Assembly (NCBI GenBank): GCA_030673825.1
Contig: JAUTCS010000020.1
Location: 1-64,000, forward strand
DNA from: Verrucomicrobiota bacterium JB024
GTDB taxonomy: Bacteria > Verrucomicrobiota > Verrucomicrobiia > Opitutales > Cerasicoccaceae
Length of the DNA: 64,000 bases
Reading direction: 5' to 3'
Shown here: positions 45,088 through 51,891 of the stretch, piece by piece
Layout: the number at the start of each line of letters is the position of its first letter
Position numbering within the stretch: the first letter of the stretch is position 1
Made by a program: the position numbers and the translations under genes
The notes under the pieces: generated by a model
Databases searched by the model: none
Told to the model about the DNA's origin: nothing
What the model saw: the letters and a program-made list of their open reading frames with translations, nothing else

Positions 45088-46638
45088 ATGAGCTACCCAA
45101 GGCGAATGGACCGCATGCGAAAAAATAGAAACATGAGTAAACCCTGCCGACATAAACATGCCAGAACCACCGGAACGGTCATCTGCGCAGGGCTCACCAT
45201 CTCCCTTTTATCGGCACTTGAGGGCCGTATCCCCGTGGTCGCGGCATTCTGCGGATGGCTGGGCGACGGTTGCCGGGAGACCGCACGGTACGACCTGCTG
45301 GGGTTGCCCATCGCCCCCTTGGGCATCATCTACTACGCCTTTCTGGGGTTACTCTGCCTGCGCATGCCCTCCTGGCGGTTTTGGACGGTCATGCCCGGGG
45401 TCGGCTTCGAGCTGGTACTCGTCAAGACTATGGTCGAGGATCATTTCTTTTGCGTCTTCTGCGCGGCGAATTTTCTGCTGATCATAATGCTGTGTCTCCT
45501 GCATTTTGACTGGAGCAGGCGCTGGCAAATGCTGGCCATGATCCTCCTTGCTTATGTCGCGGGCGGGCTCCTTATCAACAATGGGCAGGGAAAAACACCC
45601 GCGGACGCGCAGGGACAATCCCCCGAAAGCGTGCTGGCAACCGTGGGGGATGACGTCATCACCGTAACCGATGTGGAACGGCCGCTGGTTTCTCCACTGC
45701 ACAAACTTCGGCAGGAGATTTATCAGATGCAAAACGCGGTCCTGCAAACCCGTGTCAACGACCTGCTGCTGGAACAGGAAGCCCGAGACAAAGGCCTGAG
45801 CTTCGATCAGCTGGTCGCGAAAATCCGGGGACAAATTCCGCCTCCAACACCCCGCATGCTAGATCACTACTACGAAACCGGGCTCTACCGAATGTGGGGC
45901 AACTGGGACGGCCCCGAACAGGAGGTCAAAACGAAGATCCGCGAATACCTGCACAATCGCGACACCAACCAACTGCTGCTTGACCACTGTCAGCAGCTCA
46001 GGGAAGTGTATCCGGTAGCAATTTTCCTGAAAGAGCCGCCACTGCCCCTGACCCGTGTGCGTGTCGGAGACGCCCCCTCGCTCGGCCCCACTAACGCCTC
46101 GGTCACCGTGATAGAGTTTTCGGACTATCTTTGCCCGGCCTGCCGAAAAGGCCACGAGGTGGTCCGGCAAATTCGGGAAAAGTACAAAGCAAATATCCGC
46201 TGGGTCTTTATGGACTATCCCCTGGACAGACATCCGGGCGCTCGCGAACTGGCCCTGGCCGCCAGAGCCGCCGAAGAACAGGGTAAATTCTGGGAATACC
46301 AAGAGTTGCTCTTCACCCGCTCTCCTAAGCCTACTCCAAGTGAAGCCACCGCCTACGCGGAGGAACTCGGGCTCGACCCCGTTCGTTTCCAGCAAAGCCT
46401 GGCCGACCCCGCCCTGGCCAAAGGCCTGCAAGCATCTATCAGCGAAGCCCGAGAGGCCGGGGTCAGCTCGACCCCCACCTTTATCATCAATGGAAGGATG
46501 AGAACCGGCACGCCTTCTTTTGAAGAGTTCAGCAAGCTGATTGACCAAGCCCTGGCCGAGGCTGCAACCAACATCCGAAAAGAGCCGACTCCTGAAGGGC
46601 ATAATACGCCGAAAGACTCGTCTGATCACCAGCGCTAG
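45088..46638 (+). CDS. VKOR-DsbA fusion with PPIase-like middle region
   Basis: A 516-residue membrane protein for disulfide formation. N terminus: VKOR domain with four or five membrane segments, loop cysteines Cys55 and Cys62 (FCGWLGDGCRE) and active-site CVFC (Cys122, Cys125). Middle (about 190-320): SurA-like N-terminal helix region (ATVGDDVITVTDVERPL, DLLLEQEARDKG). C terminus: DsbA/thioredoxin-type domain with CPAC (Cys349, Cys352) and cis-Pro SSTPTFIINGR. So oxidation of a quinone-coupled pair and substrate oxidation are joined in one chain. ATG 45088 follows AGGAG. Confidence 0.9.
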   Translation: MSYPRRMDRMRKNRNMSKPCRHKHARTTGTVICAGLTISLLSALEGRIPVVAAFCGWLGDGCRETARYDLLGLPIAPLGIIYYAFLGLLCLRMPSWRFWTVMPGVGFELVLVKTMVEDHFFCVFCAANFLLIIMLCLLHFDWSRRWQMLAMILLAYVAGGLLINNGQGKTPADAQGQSPESVLATVGDDVITVTDVERPLVSPLHKLRQEIYQMQNAVLQTRVNDLLLEQEARDKGLSFDQLVAKIRGQIPPPTPRMLDHYYETGLYRMWGNWDGPEQEVKTKIREYLHNRDTNQLLLDHCQQLREVYPVAIFLKEPPLPLTRVRVGDAPSLGPTNASVTVIEFSDYLCPACRKGHEVVRQIREKYKANIRWVFMDYPLDRHPGARELALAARAAEEQGKFWEYQELLFTRSPKPTPSEATAYAEELGLDPVRFQQSLADPALAKGLQASISEAREAGVSSTPTFIINGRMRTGTPSFEEFSKLIDQALAEAATNIRKEPTPEGHNTPKDSSDHQR

Positions 46639-46668
46639 GAAACGCGAACGTGCCACCAAGCCGTATTC

Positions 46669-47607
46669 ATGAACCTATTCAAGACTTCTATGCCTACAAC
46701 GGCAAACAAGCAGGCGACGTACGCGAGCCGCAAAGCGCCAACTGAACCCGCGAACTCGAAACGCACGCTACTGCTGATACCGCTTGCCCTCAGCCCAATC
46801 GTGCTATTGGGCCTCCTATCAGGGAACAACGAATGGACAATATTCGTGGGGCACTTTCACCCGATGGCCGTACACCTGCCCATCGGGATACTGCTTTTAA
46901 CGGCCTTTATGGAATCACTGGGAATGGTCAGCCGGGGCAGGATTCAGTTTGCCAGTCGAATGCCGCTTTTCCTGGGAGCATTAACCGCCGTCGCAGCAAT
47001 GGTACTGGGACTGCTTCTGGACAAGGGCGAAAGCATGGCTGGCGTCCTGCTCAACGAGCACCTGCGATGGGGGATAGCAACGGCGGTGCTGTCAATTGCG
47101 GCACTGGGAATCCGCTGCCTGCCGACCTACACGACTGGCGCAATCTGGCCAGTCCTCTACCGTGCCACCCTCCTCCTGACCTGCGGTGTCTTGATATGGG
47201 CCAGCCATCTGGGGGCTGCCATTACCCATGGAGAGACTTATCTGAGCGGACACCTGCCTTGGCGTCATGTTTCAACCGAAAAAGTAACGGTGACAGACGA
47301 CAACCTGACCTATGAGCACGCCATCGTACCCATTTTCGAAGCAAAATGTAATTCGTGCCACAAAGCAGCCTATAACAAGGGCGAGCTTATCATGGATAGC
47401 TACGCAGGATTGCTGGATGGCGGATTGTCCGGCCCGGGCATTGTACCCGGCGATGTTGCCTCCAGCCTCGTCATCAGCCGTGTGGTCCTCCCATTAGCAG
47501 ACGACAAGCATATGCCACCCGCCAAGAAGCCCCAGATGACCCCGGAAGAACTGGCAATAGTCACTCAGTGGATAAGACAAGGCGCCCCCCGCCAGCCTCT
47601 TGAGTAA
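46669..47607 (+). CDS. DUF2231 membrane protein with planctomycete-type cytochrome c domain
   Basis: A 312-residue protein: an N-terminal polar leader, about five membrane segments with the DUF2231 signature GHFHPMAVHLPIGILLL (near residue 60), then a periplasmic c-type haem domain with CNSCH (227-231) and the distal HMPPAKKP methionine region. This combination of a DUF2231 membrane domain with a PSCyt1-like haem is typical of Planctomycetota and Verrucomicrobiota and is thought to belong to electron-transport membrane complexes. It begins 30 bp after the VKOR-DsbA gene and is the last gene before the right tRNA repeat. Confidence 0.88.
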   Translation: MNLFKTSMPTTANKQATYASRKAPTEPANSKRTLLLIPLALSPIVLLGLLSGNNEWTIFVGHFHPMAVHLPIGILLLTAFMESLGMVSRGRIQFASRMPLFLGALTAVAAMVLGLLLDKGESMAGVLLNEHLRWGIATAVLSIAALGIRCLPTYTTGAIWPVLYRATLLLTCGVLIWASHLGAAITHGETYLSGHLPWRHVSTEKVTVTDDNLTYEHAIVPIFEAKCNSCHKAAYNKGELIMDSYAGLLDGGLSGPGIVPGDVASSLVISRVVLPLADDKHMPPAKKPQMTPEELAIVTQWIRQGAPRQPLE

Positions 47608-47914
47608 GAGTGACGGTCAACACCCCACACACACGTTTAACCGGATGACTCTTGGACGATTGGGGTGCGCAGACGCGATCTTGTATCTTGTTATTTTCGC
47701 GAAAAACGCGCTATTTCGCGCAGTTATACGCATTTTGGCAAAACGTTACAGAACCAGCGTATCACTTGATCATCAAGACCTTACCGCTGGTACTCCCGCC
47801 GGGAGTCGAACCCGAATCTTCGGTACCGGAAACCATTACATCATGCTGAATAACAACGGCTTAAAAACACAAAAAGACATAGTTGATAGAATCGAAAAAC
47901 TTCATTTCCAACAC
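47608..47914. other. Intergenic region carrying the second tRNA-Arg fragment
   Basis: Non-coding, with the tRNA 3'-half fragment at 47788-47831. A cluster of CGCG/GCGC hairpin-forming words is at 47696-47722. Base composition turns AT-rich after 47831. The small open frames encoding LPPGVEPESSVP-type peptides are translations of the tRNA fragment and are not genes. Confidence 0.6.
47786..47831 (-). repeat. tRNA-Arg(CCG) 3'-half fragment; right copy of the 46-bp direct repeat
   Basis: Identical to 19012-19057 over 46 bp; CCA end at 47788-47790 read on the minus strand. Sequence upstream of the anticodon loop (minus strand) differs from the first copy and does not complete a tRNA. The two copies bracket 28.7 kb. 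Confidence 0.85.
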
Positions 47915-49792
47915 TCAAGCATCCCTAGACCATATCGGTCGCTTCCGAGCACCCAGCTTAAAGGGATACGTAAGACCATCTTTATCAAGCCAATCAATCG
48001 AAGCTTCTTGTTCAGAGAGTATAAAGTTTATAATATTTTTCCTTACACTTAGATTTCTAGCCCCAGCGTAACTCTTTTCCTTAAATTGGCTACATTGCAT
48101 CCTCAACACATACATATCTGAAGCACGACTCGCATCCTTATCGATAGCATAAAGCCTAAACACTGATGCGATCGAACTCCCAACAGGGATAGACTTCATC
48201 CATTCCATCAGTATATCATTCTCGAGGTCCTCCATTGCCTCGGCCAACACAAGAAATGCCAATCCGAGTCTATCACAGGATTTAAAATACGGCCTCTCCA
48301 ACATTAAACGCCTCAGGAATGTTGCCACTGCCAAATCGACTTTCGACCTATATACAACATCACGAAACCCCAAATTTAAAACTAAATTAGCAATCCATTC
48401 TGATGGTGTTGAAGATATAGAAACAGCCAACGCTAGCACCTCTGGATAGCTGGTAAAATATTCACGAACAGTTTCAGTAAAAGGAGACTTCACAATATAG
48501 TCTGCGCAAAGATACTCTTGTATAGATAGGTGAGAAAATTCTATATTATCAAAACCAGAATGAACAATAAGACCAGTATGCGACTCAATCTCTTGCGCAA
48601 CAAGAACACCATCCTCTAAAGGCAATCCAAAATCCTCACATACCGAACTATATATCTTCAAAAATTCTGATTTAACCAAGACTCTTTGTCTATACTCAAA
48701 AGTCATATAGAACGATATAGCAGATAAAAACAATGCTTTTTTATCTGGAGTAAAGAATGCGTACTTTGATGCTCTTTTTATCCGTCTGGTTGAATCCCAA
48801 TCCCGAAGCAAAAGGCTAACTATTCTCTGATAGATACTTGATGGCTGCTCCGGGAAGCTACCATCATTTTTAAATAAGAAAAGGAGTTGCGTAAGTATCA
48901 GAGGCCTATCTGCCAAGTCATTATATGGAAGACGGTCAATTTCCCGATTAAAAGTCACGTAATCATCTCCAAGCCAAGATTCCGCAATTTCATCAATTTG
49001 AGACGCATCAAGAGGCATAATCTCGAGCACGCTAAACCCTTCGACAACATTAACATAATCTCCACTCCGACATGTTGCTACAATCTTTGAGGTAGAGATT
49101 TTGTGCGAGAGTTCTTCAATTTCATCAATATAAACACGCCTATTTTCAGCAGTTGATTCGTCCAGCCCATCCACGAATAAAACGCAATTAAGTCTTTCCA
49201 AAAACTCCGCTGCCAAATCGGATGCTGGCATGCCACATACTAAGGCACGCTTAAAATCATCCAAACTCACATCCTTCATTCCATCTACAAAAGATGCAAA
49301 TCCCATAATAACAAGAAGTCTCTTAACAACGGTCTCTCGATTTCCAAGATCCCTTATCCTCACCAATATCGGGCATGAATATGAGTCTTTATCTGACCGA
49401 GACTCTCTCAATAAGCTTGTAAACAATCTTTTTATAGTAGTAGTTTTTCCTGCTCCGGGATCACCTAATAGCAAAAAGCTTTCTCGATCCTCAATCAAAA
49501 ATGATTCATTTCTCACACACGAGCTACTATTAATACGCCTAAACCTTCTTGGAGTTGTTTGTAAATGTAATGGTATAGTATTACAATCTACATCAATAGG
49601 CGTACTCATTCCGAAAAACGTTATTTGCCTAGCCCAGTTATTACACTCCTTTAAATGCGAGGATATTGCATATTCAATATCACTTTCCAAAGGCAATCGA
49701 ACCTTCTTCTTATTATATCTATATACAGCATCAACTACCGGAGGAATGGCAGCTAGTATAAACGAAAGAAATGGGTTCATGTCATCACTCAT
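47915..49792 (-). CDS. NACHT-domain ATPase (bNACHT-type defence candidate)
   Basis: A 625-residue P-loop ATPase of the STAND/NACHT group. Residues 1-26 are hydrophobic (FLSFILAAIPPVVDAVY); Walker A GDPGAGKTT is at 110-118, Walker B VLFVDGLDE at 204-212, and the C-terminal part has the NACHT-associated FSHLSIQEYLCADYIV motif near residue 420. Bacterial NACHT proteins are known anti-phage sensors; the last ~200 residues would be the sensing part, with no recognisable enzymatic effector seen in the chain. The gene is strongly AT-rich against its GC-rich neighbours, so it is horizontally acquired. A possible N-terminal membrane anchor is unusual. Confidence 0.88.
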   Translation of the reverse strand: MSDDMNPFLSFILAAIPPVVDAVYRYNKKKVRLPLESDIEYAISSHLKECNNWARQITFFGMSTPIDVDCNTIPLHLQTTPRRFRRINSSSCVRNESFLIEDRESFLLLGDPGAGKTTTIKRLFTSLLRESRSDKDSYSCPILVRIRDLGNRETVVKRLLVIMGFASFVDGMKDVSLDDFKRALVCGMPASDLAAEFLERLNCVLFVDGLDESTAENRRVYIDEIEELSHKISTSKIVATCRSGDYVNVVEGFSVLEIMPLDASQIDEIAESWLGDDYVTFNREIDRLPYNDLADRPLILTQLLFLFKNDGSFPEQPSSIYQRIVSLLLRDWDSTRRIKRASKYAFFTPDKKALFLSAISFYMTFEYRQRVLVKSEFLKIYSSVCEDFGLPLEDGVLVAQEIESHTGLIVHSGFDNIEFSHLSIQEYLCADYIVKSPFTETVREYFTSYPEVLALAVSISSTPSEWIANLVLNLGFRDVVYRSKVDLAVATFLRRLMLERPYFKSCDRLGLAFLVLAEAMEDLENDILMEWMKSIPVGSSIASVFRLYAIDKDASRASDMYVLRMQCSQFKEKSYAGARNLSVRKNIINFILSEQEASIDWLDKDGLTYPFKLGARKRPIWSRDA

Positions 49793-50188
49793 ACATTTTA
49801 GCTTTTTAAAATATAATGGCAGACTGTATGAGGGACATCAAGCTTAGTCGCCCCCAAACGGAGCATCATCCCAAAAAAGGCTGTCGAAATGACGGCTTAC
49901 AGCCGTCCGGGGTCTGCGCTAAAGCGGTATGTTTGAAAGCCTAGCCTCTGCCCAGCAGAGGAGAGAGTGTGCCTGCCCTACACTCGAACCTGTCAAGGTA
50001 GTCCCGGCCCTGAGCACAGGAACCTTTTCGACGCCCGACCGCTATTCCTGTGCTCTGAATCGGGCCGGGCTCCACCTTGACAGGGGCACTGCGTGCCCTC
50101 GCTGCGGGCCGCTATGAGCTTCGCTCGCCGCTAGGCAGGAATGGCTAGGCTTTCAATGAAGGAAGCCGAACACGAAAGGACCATTCCA
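49793..50188. other. Non-coding region with large structured array at the phage left end
   Basis: Between the NACHT gene and the first phage cargo gene. Contains a 7-bp stem hairpin (GACGGCT-tac-AGCCGTC, 49891-49907) and the nested hairpins at 49934-50155, described separately. No protein-coding signal; the frame starting at 50141 overlaps the outer repeat arm and begins with ATG lacking a Shine-Dalgarno. Confidence 0.7.
49934..50155. promoter_or_regulatory. Nested inverted repeats: candidate phage intergenic region (origin/packaging)
   Basis: An outer perfect 13-bp inverted repeat (49934-49946 with 50143-50155) encloses several hairpins: CCTCTG/CAGAGG (49945-49961), a 96-nt hairpin 49989-50084 made of three perfect helices (49989-49999 with 50074-50084, 50003-50010 with 50062-50069, 50012-50022 with 50045-50055), GGGCAC/GTGCCC (50084-50098) and GAGC/GCTC (50116-50126). 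Position after the phage secretin and cargo genes corresponds to the M13 intergenic region, which holds the packaging signal and replication origins. Confidence 0.6.
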
Positions 50189-50482
50189 ATGACTACGACC
50201 ACCGCTCAGCCCCGGAAACACCTCAAGACCGTACACCGCTACTGGATCAGCACCCTAGAAATGCCGGTCGAAATGCCCTCGATCCCCACGACCAAGGCTT
50301 ACGCCGAATGGTGGGCCGATTACGTTTTCAAGAACTTCCCCCGGCTCGAAGTCGTCAAATCCGTCGAAGTCGAGGAAATGACCCAGCACAAATTCATTAC
50401 CCACTGGTACCACGTCAAAGAGAAGCAGGCAGCGCCCCACCCTGCCGACCTCCCCGGCCAAACTCTGATGTTTCAGGATTAA
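50189..50482 (+). CDS. Small protein, unknown function (phage cargo)
   Basis: A 97-residue protein without a family I recognise. Composition is polar with several Trp (AEWWADYVFKNFPRLE), and no signal peptide or membrane segment. ATG at 50189 has AAAGGA 8 nt upstream and is preferred over the ATG at 50141 in the frame. It is the first gene on the plus strand after the structured region, opposite to the phage structural genes, so it likely belongs to cargo rather than virion. Confidence 0.6.
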   Translation: MTTTTAQPRKHLKTVHRYWISTLEMPVEMPSIPTTKAYAEWWADYVFKNFPRLEVVKSVEVEEMTQHKFITHWYHVKEKQAAPHPADLPGQTLMFQD

Positions 50483-50540
50483 TCTTGCCCTTCGGTCATT
50501 CTCTCCGGTTTCTATCACCGGAGAGACAACCGCCAATACC

Positions 50541-50777
50541 ATGCCTACGATCCTTTTCCACCGAGGCTACATGTTCGCCTTTTTCAGTTCCGACTACGGC
50601 GAGCCTGTACACATCCACATTGCAAAACAGGGAAAAACCGCTAAATTGTGGATCGATACTTGGGAATTTGCCAAAACCGGCAAATTCAGAGAGCACGAAC
50701 TCAACGAAATCATCCGCATTGCCAAAGACCATGAAGACGACATCCGAAAGGCCTGGAATCTCCACTTCGGAGAGTGA
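50541..50777 (+). CDS. DUF4160 protein (probable toxin-antitoxin component)
   Basis: A 78-residue DUF4160 protein with the family pattern MPTILFHRGYMFAFFSSDYGEP ... VHIHIAKQGKTAKLW (given in part). DUF4160 and DUF2442 genes regularly occur side by side and have been proposed as a toxin-antitoxin pair. The DUF2442 gene overlaps its 3' end by 47 bp in another frame, supporting coupling. The pair and the following HigA-like gene form one plus-strand set. Confidence 0.85.
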   Translation: MPTILFHRGYMFAFFSSDYGEPVHIHIAKQGKTAKLWIDTWEFAKTGKFREHELNEIIRIAKDHEDDIRKAWNLHFGE

Positions 50778-51030
50778 ACCCATCGTCGCCAATGTCGTTA
50801 TTGGCGAGGACCGGTTCACCTTCGAACTCGAAGACGGGCGCACCATATCCGCCCCTTTTGCGTGGTTCCCCCGTTTAAGGGATGCTTCCCCGGCCCAACG
50901 CGAGAAATGGACTCAATTCGGGGACGGTAGCGCTATCTGGTGGCCGGAAATTGACGAACATATTTCCGCACAAGGCGTTCTCGACGGCAAAGTCTCGTAC
51001 GAACTCATCCGAGAGCGCAAAGCGCAGTAG
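50731..51030 (+). CDS. DUF2442 protein (partner of DUF4160)
   Basis: A 99-residue protein whose C-terminal 70 residues fit DUF2442: DRFTFELEDGRTISAPFAWFPRL, then WPEIDEHISAQGVL. The start at ATG 50731 overlaps the DUF4160 gene by 47 bp; a shorter protein from an internal non-ATG start is possible. It probably encodes the second half of the DUF4160/DUF2442 module. Confidence 0.75.
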   Translation: MKTTSERPGISTSESEPIVANVVIGEDRFTFELEDGRTISAPFAWFPRLRDASPAQREKWTQFGDGSAIWWPEIDEHISAQGVLDGKVSYELIRERKAQ

Positions 51031-51045
51031 CACGAGATACGGGCC

Positions 51046-51339
51046 ATGAGCCAGAGAATCCCCGACCCGGTTCCCGGCGCGCTTCTAAAAGACATCCTCG
51101 ACGAGATGAATATCTCGCAGGCCGAGCTTGCCCGCCGTACGGGAATAACCGCTTCCCACGTTACCGCCATCATCAAAGGCCGTCAGGGTATCAATGCAGA
51201 GGTTTCATTACGGCTCGGCCGGTTCTTCGGCCAATCAGATACGTTCTGGCTCAATATTCAGCACGAATACGACCTGCGTAAGGCTCGCGACGAGAAAGGC
51301 CCTCAAATCGACAAAGAAGTACTCCCGCTGGCCTATTAA
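51046..51339 (+). CDS. HigA-family antitoxin/XRE regulator
   Basis: A 97-residue HigA-type protein: the helix-turn-helix QAELARRTGITASHVTAIIKGRQGI is at about 25-50, preceded by the HigA-type N terminus (PGALLKDILDEMNIS). HigA proteins neutralise HigB toxins and repress their own promoters. No HigB gene is adjacent, so it may act with the DUF4160/DUF2442 pair 16 bp upstream, or be an orphan. It is convergent with the ParE-like toxin gene (51349-51639), with only 9 bp between the stops. Confidence 0.88.
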   Translation: MSQRIPDPVPGALLKDILDEMNISQAELARRTGITASHVTAIIKGRQGINAEVSLRLGRFFGQSDTFWLNIQHEYDLRKARDEKGPQIDKEVLPLAY

Positions 51340-51348
51340 TCGGCCTGA

Positions 51349-51639
51349 TCAGCGTAACGCTTTCCTGTGCTTTTTGGGATCGCTTCGGCAATCAAGAACG
51401 CGATACACGACAGGGATTCCCTGTTCCATTTTATAGTATATGACGTAGGGAAAGCGGGAGACGAAAACGCAGTGATGCCCGTATCTCTGCCCGTGGATTC
51501 CAGCGTACAGCCGGAGTGATTCAATCTCGGAAAATGCGCATTCCAAGAAGTAAGTGCCAACCCCCAATTCCTGAGCGTCATAAAAATCCCTGGCATTCTC
51601 CAAATCTGCAATGCCCGAGGGTAAAATTTTGGGCGTCAT
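51349..51639 (-). CDS. RelE/ParE-family toxin
   Basis: A 96-residue RelE/ParE superfamily protein: ENARDFYDAQELGVGTYFL, then RFPYVIYYKMEQGIPVVYRVLDCR, the usual last beta-strands of ParE/RelE. Family members inhibit gyrase (ParE) or cleave mRNA (RelE). The antitoxin gene upstream overlaps its start by 4 bp (ATGA), a typical module arrangement. Confidence 0.88.
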   Translation of the reverse strand: MTPKILPSGIADLENARDFYDAQELGVGTYFLECAFSEIESLRLYAGIHGQRYGHHCVFVSRFPYVIYYKMEQGIPVVYRVLDCRSDPKKHRKALR

Positions 51640-51848
51640 CGGTTAAGCAGCTTTTGCTTTGCCGCGTCCCAATCGACAGGCTCTTCAAGCCCGGCCTGCC
51701 GTCTCATTTCGGTTTCTTTGAGTGCATCCTCGTGCCATGAAGGGATCGCGGCGCTTTCGGGGTTCTTGTCCATCGTGCCCCAAAGCATTTCCATTACTCT
51801 AAGCTTTTCATTTAGAGTAAGTTCCTTGATATCCGCTTCAGTAATCAT
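51636..51848 (-). CDS. Antitoxin of the addiction-module (TIGR02574) family
   Basis: A 70-residue helical protein of the small addiction-module component family: ADIKELTLNEKLRVMEMLWGTM, then WHEDALKETEMRR. Encoded directly before the RelE/ParE-like toxin on the minus strand with 4-bp overlap, and 43 bp after the phage secretin stop, so it may be expressed with the phage structural operon as well as from its own promoter. Confidence 0.87.
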   Translation of the reverse strand: MITEADIKELTLNEKLRVMEMLWGTMDKNPESAAIPSWHEDALKETEMRRQAGLEEPVDWDAAKQKLLNR

Positions 51849-51891
51849 GGCCTAAATTTACCAGAAGTCACCCAAATCGCAACGAGTTTCT

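Noticed and set aside
49934-50155. A retron msr/msd element, suggested by outer inverted repeats and internal hairpins
   Set aside because: No reverse transcriptase gene lies within several kilobases; position after the phage secretin explains the structure better.
50141-50188. Upstream ATG at 50,141 as start of the small cargo gene
   Set aside because: It lies within the outer inverted repeat arm and has no Shine-Dalgarno, while ATG 50,189 has AAAGGA at good spacing.
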